Assembly (NCBI GenBank): GCA_927911235.1 | Contig: CAKMOY010000062.1 | Location: 1-15,320, forward strand | Length of the DNA: 15,320 nt | Direction: 5' to 3' | From: an uncultured Moraxella sp. | GTDB taxonomy: Bacteria; Pseudomonadota; Gammaproteobacteria; Pseudomonadales; Moraxellaceae | Shown: in pieces, positions 1-7,300 of the stretch | Layout of the letters: each line of letters opens with the position of its first letter | Numbering within the stretch: the first letter of the stretch is position 1 | Position numbers and translations under genes: made by a program | Notes under the pieces: model-generated | What the model was told of the DNA's origin: nothing | What the model saw: only the letters and a program-made list of their open reading frames with translations | Database searches by the model: none

Positions 1-30
1 CCCCCTCGCAATCGTGAGGGGGTTTTATTT
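1..30 (+). terminator. Rho-independent terminator of an upstream off-window gene
   Basis: A GC-rich hairpin (positions 1-9 pair with 14-22, one G-T wobble, 4-base loop AATC) is followed directly by TTTTATTT on the plus strand. It should end transcription of a plus-strand gene left of the window. Confidence 0.85.
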
Positions 31-51
31 GACTCAAATTTATTCTTTAAT

Positions 52-81
52 AAAGGCACAATCTATGGAGGCTGTGCCTTT
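52..81 (-). terminator. Probable terminator of hslO
   Basis: A perfect 9-bp inverted repeat (AAAGGCACA / TGTGCCTTT, 12-base loop) lies about 40 bases past the hslO stop. T-rich sequence follows it on both strands, so it may work both ways. It is assigned to hslO because hslO is the gene ending here. Confidence 0.6.
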
Positions 82-123
82 GTTTGTTTTAAGAATAGTT
101 GGTGTTTTTAATGAAAGATTTTT

Positions 124-1013
124 TCAATGGAGTTTTTTATCAAAATGATAAACTTTTCCACAAAATCCACAATCTAATCCAATTTGACCACCTTGTTCTT
201 CTACCAGTTGTAAAGCCTGATTTCTGCCAAGTTGAAAAATAGCTGTATGGCTTTTTTCTTCTGAACAGGTGCAACCAAAAGCCAGTTTTATCGCTTTGGG
301 TGCAATCACATCTTCTTCATGGTATAGGCGGTATAAGATTTCATTGGCTTCTAATGTGGTTAATTCGTCTGCTTTTAGCGTATTGGTTAACATTCTTAAG
401 CGAGGAAATAGGTCATTGTCAATCTGCTCTTGTTTGTCTTTGTTATGTGGTAATAACTGCACAAGAATACCACCTGCTTGTTCACCATCGCAAGCAAGAT
501 TGATAATGGTTGGGATTTGTACAGATTGTTGTTGATAGTGTGTTAAACAATCTGCTAAATTATCAGCAACTCGTTCTACGATGCCTTGATAACCTTCAGT
601 ATTTTGGTTCAGTGGATTTTCAGGCTGAATATTGATAAATAATACACCTTCACCTGCTTTGCCAAGCATGGAAAAAGCATCATTGCGGTAGTTAAATGTT
701 GCCAATCGCCTTGCCAGTCGGCAAGTCCACGAATATGTCCATTGCTATCACACTCCGCCATTGCCCATTTTAGGCTTGTGGTGTTATCATCTAATGTTTG
801 ATTGTTTTGCAGTTGAATGGATAACCGTCCATCTATTTTTAGCGTGCTGATTAACAAACCTGCGGAAACGAGCATTTCTCCCAACAGTTTTTGCAATGCA
901 ATTGGATAGTTTTTTTGTTTGATGACATCTTGATAGCTGTCGGCAAGTCTAACGACATCGCCACGGACAGGGCTATTTTCAATAAAAAAACGTTGACGTA
1001 AGTTATTTTGCAT
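124..1013 (-). pseudogene. hslO: Hsp33 redox-regulated chaperone, one frameshift
   Basis: Hsp33 is a cytosolic holdase. Oxidation of its four zinc-binding cysteines releases zinc, unfolds its C-terminal part and lets it bind unfolding proteins during oxidative stress. The frame from ATG 1013 begins MQNNLRQRFFIENSPVRGDV, the usual N-terminal fold with the SPVRG motif. The second frame carries GVLFINIQPE, YRLYHEED and the zinc motifs CTC and CGFC near its C-terminus. The frames overlap at 609-705. Adding one base between about 666 and 705 (for instance to the A5 run 672-676) joins them into about 296 residues, normal for the family. The start at 1013 is preferred over an in-frame TTG at 1034 because AGGA lies 9 bases upstream and family proteins begin here. 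As written the protein would stop early; sequencing error is the likeliest cause. Confidence 0.9.
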
Positions 1014-1042
1014 AAGTTTGATTCCTAATAACAAATGTGAGT

Positions 1043-1072
1043 TTTATAATGGGGGTATTTTTTTGAATTCAA
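1043..1072 (-). promoter_or_regulatory. Candidate sigma70 promoter of hslO
   Basis: On the minus strand, TTGAAT (1072-1067) and TATAAA (1048-1043) are separated by 18 bases. Transcription would start near 1036, giving a leader of about 23 bases that contains the AGGA ribosome site. No heat-shock (sigma32) promoter was recognised. Confidence 0.45.
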
Positions 1073-1155
1073 AGCTAAATTATTTCTCTTTTGAACGGTG
1101 AAATTTTACAGACTAATGGAAATAATGGGTTTTTAAATAAAAAAAGTTTGCTAAT

Positions 1156-1177
1156 TTTGATTTAATCAAATTTGATT
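1156..1177. repeat. Three adjacent alternating copies of heptamer TTTGATT (possible operator)
   Basis: TTTGATT (1156-1162), one base, its complement AATCAAA (1164-1170), then TTTGATT again (1171-1177). Neighbouring copies form inverted repeats; 1164-1177 is a perfect 14-bp palindrome. It lies between divergent hslO and the binding-protein gene, about 100 bases upstream of the latter, where a regulator site would be expected. No regulator gene is nearby, and AT-richness makes chance possible. Confidence 0.35.
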
Positions 1178-1279
1178 TTTTAATTTTTTTTGTAGTAGTT
1201 TTTTAAGATTAGTGGTAGAGTAGAATTATTTATATAAATGGATTTTTTCCTTATTGGTCAATCAAACTTTTTAAGGTGA

Positions 1280-2266
1280 ATGGGTGTAGAATTGAAAGTA
1301 AAATGTGGTTTTATCATTGTGTTAAATGCAATCATGCTGGTGGGTTGTGGTAAATTAACGATAGAAGACGCTCAACCCACATTAACAAGCAAAAATACAA
1401 CCTTGGATAAAATTCGTGCAACCAATACGCTTGTGGTCGGTTTTCATGATAGACCTGCACCATTTTCTTATGTGCCAAACGGTAGTGCCACGCCGATAGG
1501 TTATGCCATTGATATTGAAAATCATTTGATAAACGCTGTCAAGTTGGCTGTGAATATGCCAAATTTGGACGTACAGTGGAAACGTATTGAAGCCAGTGAA
1601 CGGATAAACGCTGTTAAAACTGGTATGGTAGATTTTGAGTGCAGTACAATAACCAATACGTTAGCACGTCAACAGGAAGTCAGTTTTTCTATGGGATTTT
1701 TTGTGGTAACTTCTAGTTTTTTGGTGCATAAGAATCAAAATTTTACAGGTTATCAAGATTTAAACAATCAAAAAGTTGGCGTTGTTAAAAATTCTGTTTC
1801 TGAGAAATCCTGCACGATTATGTGAAAAAGCATGCCATAAAAATCAAAATCGTACAAATAGATTCCGAAAATATTGAAAATGCGTTACAAACAGGCATGG
1901 TAGATATGTTGTTTAGCGATGATGTTTTGTTGGCAAACAATCGTATGAATTTGAAAAAACCTGACGAATGGCAAATTGTCGGTGAGCCGAATAATTATGA
2001 AATTTATGGCTGTACGCTGGGAAAAAATGATGATACATTTAAAAAAAGTGATTGATAACAGTCTGTTAGATTTGTATGCCACAGGCAAAATATATCAGAT
2101 GTATGATAAATGGTTTAAAACACCACTGCCAAAACTTGGCAAAAATTTAAACTATAGCCTATCAGTAGAAAATGCCAAGTTATTTGCAAAACCTTATGAT
2201 ACGCCAGTACCAAGTGATATTAGCAAAGCCACACAAAATATTTCAAAGGGTTTTAAGACTGATTAA
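1280..2266 (+). pseudogene. GltI-like amino-acid ABC transporter substrate-binding lipoprotein, two frameshifts
   Basis: This is a family 3 solute-binding protein close to glutamate/aspartate-binding GltI. Such proteins capture an amino acid outside the inner membrane and hand it to an ABC permease. A signal peptide ends in lipobox LVGC (Cys23), so the product would be a lipoprotein. Family landmarks follow: LDKIRATNTLVVGFHDRPAP, PFSY, GYAIDIEN, VDFECSTITNTLARQQ, then NNYEIYGCTLGKND and MYDKWFKTPLP. The frame breaks twice: one base is missing at the A3 run 1805-1807 and one is extra in the A7 run 2041-2047. Correcting both gives 328 residues, the family length. AAGGTG lies very close to the ATG. 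No permease or ATPase gene adjoins, so any transporter partner is elsewhere. Ligand specificity is inferred from similarity only. Confidence 0.82.
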
Positions 2267-2285
2267 CACAATGATGACGTATACC

Positions 2286-2318
2286 AAAAAAGCGACTGAA
2301 TATTCAATCGCTTTTTTT
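2286..2318. terminator. Bidirectional terminator between the binding-protein gene and ndk
   Basis: AAAAAAGCGA (2286-2295) pairs with TCGCTTTTTT (2308-2317). Inside, TGAATATTCA is self-complementary and extends the stem past one C/A mismatch. A run of Ts follows on either strand, so it can serve both convergent genes. Confidence 0.85.
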
Positions 2319-2342
2319 AATTTTAAAACGTTTGCTTTAAAA

Positions 2343-2775
2343 TTAACGAGTGCGTGGGCAAACTTCGTTGTCCGCAAAGAAGTAAGCAATTTCACGAGTG
2401 GCTGATGTGGTAGAATCAGAACCGTGTACCGCATTTTCATCAATGCTGGTTGCAAAATCACGGCGGATTGTGCCTTCGGCTGCGTCTTTTGGGTTGGTTG
2501 CACCCATAATATCACGGTGAGCCAATACTGCATTTTCACCTTCTAATACTGATACCACAACTGGGCCTGAAGTCATGAATTTTACAAGGTCGCCATAAAA
2601 TGGACGCTCTTTGTGCTCTGCGTAAAAACCGCCAGCTTTTTCGTCATCAAGGTGCAACATTTTTGCTGCAACAATTTTTTAGACCTGCTTTTTCAAAACG
2701 GCTGTAGATTTCGCCGATGTGGTTGCCACCAACTGCGTCTGGTTTGATGATTGAAAGGGTACGTTCAATTGCCAT
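2343..2775 (-). pseudogene. ndk: Nucleoside diphosphate kinase, one frameshift
   Basis: Ndk transfers the gamma phosphate of a nucleoside triphosphate to a nucleoside diphosphate through a phospho-histidine, balancing NTP and dNTP pools in the cytosol. From ATG 2775 the frame reads [20 protein letters not shown], the canonical Ndk start. The rest, from [16 protein letters not shown] to the C-terminus, is in another frame and includes the active-site segment NAVHGSDS with the catalytic His. One extra A in a run of six (plus-strand T6, 2675-2680) separates the parts. Removing it restores [14 protein letters not shown] and a 143-residue protein, the standard length. AGGA lies about 8 bases before the start. 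A homopolymer error is more likely than true loss because all active-site sequence is preserved. Confidence 0.92.
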
Positions 2776-2858
2776 GATAGTATTCCTATATTGGGATAAA
2801 GTTTAAAAAAATGTATAAAAATAATCAAGATTGAAAAATCAGTGTTGATTATTCGCCT

Positions 2859-2864
2859 ATTATA
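2859..2864 (-). promoter_or_regulatory. Candidate -10 element for ndk
   Basis: A perfect TATAAT on the minus strand lies about 85 bases upstream of the ndk start. No good -35 box was found at standard spacing. A second option nearer the gene is TTGATT-17-TAAACT. Confidence 0.3.
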
Positions 2865-2926
2865 ATCAGATTGTTAAAAAATTACACTAAAAAATCACTT
2901 TTTTTTGCAAAAAATTTAATTTTTTA

Positions 2927-2954
2927 TTGCAAAAATAATTTTTTGCGGTATTAT
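2927..2954 (+). promoter_or_regulatory. Promoter of tRNA-Ile2
   Basis: TTGCAA (2927-2932) and TATTAT (2949-2954) are separated by 16 bases, about 40 bases before the tRNA. The other tRNA gene in the window has the same TTGCAA-16 arrangement, which supports the call. Confidence 0.6.
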
Positions 2955-2963
2955 ATTTAGCTT

Positions 2964-2990
2964 AATTTTACCAATCTTTTTGGTAAAATT
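2964..2990 (+). repeat. Perfect 11-bp hairpin in the tRNA leader
   Basis: AATTTTACCAA (2964-2974) pairs with TTGGTAAAATT (2980-2990) around a 5-base loop TCTTT, ending three bases before the mature tRNA. It would be in the transcribed leader of the precursor. It may act in 5' processing or simply keep the leader from misfolding with the tRNA; its function is unknown. Confidence 0.6.
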
Positions 2991-2993
2991 GTA

Positions 2994-3070
2994 GGGCCTA
3001 TAGCTCAGTTGGTTAGAGCAGAGGACTCATAATCCTTTGGTCCACAGTTCAAGTCTGTGTGGGCCCACCA
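2994..3070 (+). tRNA. tRNA-Ile2, anticodon CAT (lysidine-type)
   Basis: A complete 77-base cloverleaf with encoded CCA. The acceptor stem GGGCCTA pairs with TGGGCCC, the D arm is GCTC/GAGC, and the anticodon loop CTCATAA has CAT. The TTC-containing T arm is closed by CACAG/CTGTG. CAT could mean elongator Met or Ile2. The acceptor pairs C4-G69 and C5-G68, known positive determinants for the lysidine synthetase TilS, and A73 favour Ile2, which reads AUA after C34 becomes lysidine. Identity as a tRNA is near certain; Ile2 over Met is inferred. Confidence 0.9.
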
Positions 3071-3075
3071 ATTTT

Positions 3076-3109
3076 AAACCCTCGTAAACCCTTGGTTTAT
3101 GGGGGTTTT
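3076..3109 (+). terminator. Terminator of tRNA-Ile2
   Basis: Positions 3076-3090 pair with 3094-3108 (15 pairs, two G-T wobbles, loop CTT), and the 3' arm runs into TTTT. It lies six bases past the tRNA CCA end. Confidence 0.8.
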
Positions 3110-3385
3110 GCTTATCTAAGCAGTCTAGACCATCGGGATTTTATCGACCGTTTTGCGGTACATCATACCAAAAGTTCGATGGGCCGAATCATCACCTTAC
3201 AACATCACGCCAGCTTTGATGTACTTGACTGACCTATCTAGCACATCATCAAATTATCTCTTGTTTGAGAACGTATTTTGAGATGTGGGAGAAAAAATGC
3301 AAAATATGGTTCAGCTTTGTATCTGTTGATACTTGCAATGTTTGAGAAATATGTTGAGGGAGTTTTTACTATAAAATTACTTCTA
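3110..3385. other. Gene-poor stretch after tRNA-Ile2, possible coding debris
   Basis: No intact gene is seen. On the plus strand, 3110-3232 is open with a protein-like composition (for example DFIDRFAVHHTKSSMGRIIT) ending at TGA 3230. It has no plausible start with a ribosome site, and I do not recognise it. From 3233 to 3385 nothing coding or structured stands out except a 10-codon ORF after GGGAG at 3298, probably chance. The stretch may be the scar of an element that entered beside the tRNA, but no att repeat of the tRNA end was found. Confidence 0.4.
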
Positions 3386-3415
3386 AAAATAAAACCCAAC
3401 CGTGATTGATTGGGT
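3386..3415 (-). terminator. Terminator after the IS630-type ORF
   Basis: On the minus strand ACCCAA (3415-3410) pairs with TTGGGT (3399-3394), followed by TTTATTTTT. It lies 14 bases past the stop of the transposase fragment. Its stem and flanks resemble the macB terminator near 12115-12146. Confidence 0.7.
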
Positions 3416-3428
3416 CTTGCTCTTTATA

Positions 3429-3749
3429 TTATGGTCTTTTTTTAAGTGTGATGTCGATAGATTTTAAAGCTTTGTGTACTGCTGGGGCACTACAGTCAAA
3501 TTGTTCAGCAATTTCACGTAGATAAGCATCGGGGTGTTGTTCTACATAGTTTTTAAGTTTCACTTTATCAATTTTTATTTTACGACAACCACCGCTTTGA
3601 TGAGATAAATCGCTTTTTTCTTCTTTTAGCTGTATCCATTGATATAGCGTCTTGCGTGATATGCCAAAGGCTTGTGCTACTTTGGTTTTGTTGTTACATC
3701 TGTCTAGGTAGTCTAGTGCTTTTTGTCGGATTTCAATTGTATGTGCCAT
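3429..3749 (-). CDS. IS630-family transposase N-terminal half (OrfA-like, truncated element)
   Basis: The 106-residue product matches the DNA-binding half of IS630/Tc1-type transposases. A first helix-turn-helix lies at about residues 22-40 (AQAFGISRKTLYQW) and a second at about 77-98 (EIAEQFDCSAPAVHKALK). The half with the DDE catalytic residues is missing: past the A7 run and stop at 3429, neither shifted frame yields the catalytic domain, and a terminator follows. In IS630 elements the A-rich end (LKKR) is a usual place for frameshifting into orfB, so the break is at or near that junction. The piece may still bind ends of related elements but cannot transpose alone. No ribosome site precedes the ATG. 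It sits directly behind the lipoprotein stub, suggesting insertion into that gene. Right-end repeats were not identified. Confidence 0.8.
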   Translation of the reverse strand: MAHTIEIRQKALDYLDRCNNKTKVAQAFGISRKTLYQWIQLKEEKSDLSHQSGGCRKIKIDKVKLKNYVEQHPDAYLREIAEQFDCSAPAVHKALKSIDITLKKRP

Positions 3750-3752
3750 GTT

Positions 3753-3786
3753 TATATTTTAATATAAAATTGTACTTTTGTGAAGT
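3753..3786 (-). promoter_or_regulatory. Candidate leaderless promoter of the IS630 ORF
   Basis: On the minus strand TTCACA and TAAAAT are separated by 17 bases, and the -10 ends about 8 bases before the ATG at 3749, so the transcript would begin at or next to the start codon. The -10 lies within an AT palindrome (3751-3768, TTTATATT / AATATAAA). Confidence 0.45.
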
Positions 3787-4016
3787 TAATTGACTATATT
3801 ATTGTCCACTACATTAATTTTGATTGCTTTTGGCTCTTCCCATACAAAGTCGCTAGAACCGACCACAGTTGAGTTGATACTTGTTGCTTTATTGGGTTGG
3901 CTTGGGGTGCTTGGGTTGGTGTTTGTGCCTGCGTTGTTGCTACCACCGCCACCACCACAAGCCGTTAAAGCGGTTGCCATACCAAAAGCCAAAGCGGTTT
4001 TTGAAAAAATATTCAT
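3786..4016 (-). pseudogene. N-terminal stub of a glycine-rich surface-type lipoprotein
   Basis: The open frame gives 76 residues: a signal peptide with lipobox LTAC (Cys20), a GGGGG stretch, a Thr/Asn/Ser/Pro-rich linker, and the start of a possible folded part (VGSSDFVWEEPKAIKINVVD) that stops abruptly. The Cys-Gly linker resembles the start of large Moraxella and Neisseria outer-membrane lipoproteins, which are several hundred residues long. The frame ends 36 bases before the IS630-type ATG, so insertion probably cut the gene. No matching C-terminal part is found on the other side. AGAGGA 9 bases before the ATG is a good ribosome site, so the stub may be made. A genuine small lipoprotein is possible but less likely. 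Which large lipoprotein it came from cannot be told. Confidence 0.65.
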
Positions 4017-4082
4017 ATGTTAAAATCCTCTATTGATGAAATAAAGTTGGGTTGATTAAAGGGTAAAACAAATATTATCACA

Positions 4083-4104
4083 ATGACATGACAGGTTATG
4101 TCAT
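4083..4104. repeat. Inverted and direct repeats of ATGACA upstream of the lipoprotein stub
   Basis: ATGACA occurs at 4083-4088 and 4088-4093, and its complement TGTCAT at 4099-4104. Either upstream copy can pair with the last. This could be an operator, or a hairpin in the leader of the lipoprotein gene if transcription starts from the TATAAT at 4130-4125. A plus-strand T run follows, but no plus-strand gene ends here, so a terminator role is unlikely. Confidence 0.35.
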
Positions 4105-4124
4105 TTTTTAAAAAATATTTCTAG

Positions 4125-4130
4125 ATTATA
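4125..4130 (-). promoter_or_regulatory. Candidate -10 element for the lipoprotein stub
   Basis: A perfect TATAAT on the minus strand lies about 110 bases upstream of the lipoprotein ATG. No convincing -35 was found, so support is limited to the hexamer and its position. Confidence 0.3.
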
Positions 4131-4180
4131 CTAAATATTTTTTAGTTTAAATCTACCAACAAAATTGATACACTGCCGAA

Positions 4181-4294
4181 ATGAAAAAGCTAAACCTTAT
4201 CATCGCTCATAAGGACGAAATTATTGCTCAAAAAAACAGTGAAATCGCCACATTAAAAACATTGGTTGAAATATTACAAAATAAATCAGCTTAA
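4181..4294 (+). CDS. Possible 37-residue coiled-coil microprotein
   Basis: ATG 4181 to TAA 4292-4294 encodes 37 residues, roughly MKKLNLIIAHKDEIIAQKNS followed by EIATLKTLVEILQ. The pattern of charged and aliphatic residues is that of an amphipathic coiled coil, like the C-terminal tail of some phage or HTH regulators. An in-frame stop 15 bases upstream excludes a longer version. No clear ribosome site is seen. It may be a real small gene, the tail of a lost regulator, or chance; function not recognised. Confidence 0.3.
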   Translation: MKKLNLIIAHKDEIIAQKNSEIATLKTLVEILQNKSA

Positions 4295-4385
4295 TTAACA
4301 TCGCCTTCATCAAAATCTTATCAAATTAATGCTTCCACCCAAAAATTTTGTTAAAATAACCGCTTTTTGATGAAATCCTTTTAGC

Positions 4386-7300
4386 ATGCGTTTAAAACAA
4401 CTCAAACTCGCTGGCTTTAAATCCTTTGCCAACCCAACCACCTTTCACTTTAAACACACCATCACCGCCATTGTCGGACCAAACGGCTGTGGCAAATCCA
4501 ACGTCATTGACGCTGTGCGTTGGGTCTTGGGCGAAAGCTCCGCCAAACAACTGCGTGGCGGTGCGATGAGCGATGTCATCTTTGCAGGCTCACAAGAAAA
4601 ATCTGCTAAAAGTCTGGCAAGTGTGGAGCTGGTTTTTGAACACACCCAAGGCGATGATGCAGGGCGTGGCGGTATCAACCACGCTTTAAACCTGTATCAC
4701 GAGCTGTCCGTCCGCCGTCAGATTACCAAAGACGGCAAGTCCGACTATTTTATCAATGGCACAAAAGTGCGTCGCCGTGATGTAGTTGATGTGTTTTTGG
4801 GGACGGGGCTGGGTGCGAGAAGCTATGCGGTGATTGAGCAAGGCATGATTGGGCGGATTATTGACGCTAACGCCATGCAACTGCGTGAATTTATTGAAGA
4901 AGCGTCTGGTGTTTCTCGTTATCAAAATCGCCGTGAAGAAACCCAAAGACAGCTAGACATCGCAACTGACAACTTAAGTCGGCTAAAAGACATGACAAGT
5001 GAGCTGACCGCCCAACAAAAACGCCTTGAAAAACAAGCCAAAACCGCCAAACAAGCCCAAGAATTTCAACAACACATTGATAAAATTAACCAACAATTAT
5101 TGGTAAACGAACATTTTAGTTTATACCAGAAACGCCAACAATTAGAAAAAGAGTATCAACTGATTAACCAAAATTTGGAGAAAAAACAACAAATTATTGA
5201 GCATTTGACCCATCAACAAAAACAAATTTTAACCCAAAATTATGAGCAACAAATCGCCCAACAAGAACAACAAAACCAATACCAACGCCATTGGCAACAA
5301 CAGCACGAAACCCAAACTTTGTTTAATCAACAAAACAATTTGCTCAATGAACAACAGTCAAAAATTGTTGAATTAAATACACAAGATAACGAACTTACCA
5401 ACCAAATTTTACACATTCAAAGCGAACTGGAACAAAACCAAAAAAACCTAACAGATTTACCCAATCAATTAGAAAAAATACAACAACAACTTAGTAATTA
5501 TAAACAACAAACCCAAGATTTGACTTTGGCACGACAGAAAATTGCCAACCAAATCAGACCAATTACACAAAGACAAACAAGAACTTGACAAACAGCAAGC
5601 CATCAATGACAATTTATTAAAAACTAATCAACAGCAGTTGGTTAAAATAAAAAATCAACAAAAACAACACGAGCAACAATACCAAAAATGGCAAGAAAAA
5701 CAGCAACAAATTGATGAAAACGATGATACTGAGCAAAGCCTGAGTGAAATATTTGACAAAATTTCGGCAATAGAAAATCGTGTTATCAATCGCCAAGAGC
5801 AAATTGCTGAGCAAATGGACGAAGTGGAAAGTCTAAAATGCCAACACCAACAAGCCGAACAACAAATTGAAAAATGGCAAACAGAACAAGATACGCTACA
5901 AAAACTGTTAAACCATCAAGAACAATTTTTAAAAAAACTCAAACAAAATCAAAAGGTTGATAATAATTTTCCTTTGTTAATTGAACGGCTTGAATTAAGC
6001 GAAAAAGGCAAAACTTTTAGCAAGATGTTTGATGAATTGTTGCCGATTTTAACCAAATGGACGGTGGCAAATTTTGATGATTTGGCAAATGTGTCAGCCC
6101 AAAGTTTTTTAAATAATGAATTATTGTTGAAAATATTGACAGTCAAAGCCAAACGCTTGATTTTTTGCGACAGTCAGATTGGGTGTTGTTAAATGATTTG
6201 TTGCTAACGCCCAACTTGCCGATATTTCACAAAATTTGGTGTTGTCAATCGGTGCTAAATGTCGCTGATGTGGTGGATATTTTGCCAAAAATTGCCGATA
6301 ATTGGTTGTTATTTAGCACGCAACAGGGCGATTTTTGGTTGTTTAGTGCGTATTGTTGTGTGAATTTGCACCAAATTTCACAAAATAATGAACAAATGCC
6401 AAATATTACCCAACGATTTAGCCAGCAACATCGCATTGATGAGTTGCAAGCTTTGATTGAAAAACAACATTTGCCGTTAAATCGTTTAAAACAACGACTG
6501 CAAGAAGCGATGGTAAGTTTGCAAGAATGGCAAGCCCGAGACCAAGCGGAACGCCAAACGATTGCTCAATTAAAACGAGCAAAAACAAAAACTAAACACT
6601 CAAAAACTGGAAAAACAACACCAACAAAATCATTTGCAAAGTGAAAAAAATCGCCTTGATGAGCAACAAAAGAATTTAAATAAAGAATTAAGTGAAATTG
6701 AACAAATTATTCAACAATTTACCGATAAAGAACAAGATATTAAACAAAAATTGGCAGAAATTCAGCCAGTTTTGGGCGAAGCCATTCATGAACGAGAAAG
6801 TTTTGACAGCCAGTTAAATCAAGCGATTGCCGAGCAAAAACGCCAAGAATCGGTGGTGAACGAATTAACCATTGCTTTAACCAAAGGGCAGTTACAACGC
6901 CAACACCAAGCGGATAATCAACAAAAACTGCAACAGCAACAACGCCAAATCAAAACTCAAATTGAGCAATTAAATCAATCGGTTGCAAGTTTGCAACAGC
7001 AGTTGCCAACTTTGACCGAGCAGTTGGCAAGTTTTGATGAAAAATTAACACAAAGTGAAGAAAAACTACAAGAAATCACCGCAGAGCTTGCCGAATGTGA
7101 GCGACAAAAACAGCAGTTGCAACAACAACTAGATCAAACACAGAGTGAATACCAAGCCGAACAGCAAGCGTTTTATGCTTTGGACACGCAAATGGCATTG
7201 ATAAAACAAAGTAGCGAGCAAGTTGCGGTGAAAATTATTGAACAAAAATTGATTATTGATGAGTTTGATGAAAATCAACTGTTGGCAGATGATGAGGTTG

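Noticed and set aside
269..535. Plus-strand ORFs inside hslO
   Set aside because: Antisense shadows of a recognised gene with no domain or ribosome site.
2994..3110. Prophage or island attachment site at the tRNA-Ile2 3' end
   Set aside because: No second copy of the tRNA 3' end and no integrase gene are seen in the window.
3298..3330. Ten-codon ORF after GGGAG
   Set aside because: Too short and without any gene behind it to be a credible leader peptide.
3786..4023. Plus-strand ORF rich in Pro and Val opposite the lipoprotein stub
   Set aside because: It is the mirror of the Gly-rich lipoprotein codons; the minus frame has a signal peptide, lipobox and ribosome site.
4950..7300. CAA-rich repetitive sequence in smc as a possible tandem repeat or CRISPR-like array
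   Set aside because: It encodes Gln-rich coiled coil with no regular repeat unit or spacer structure.
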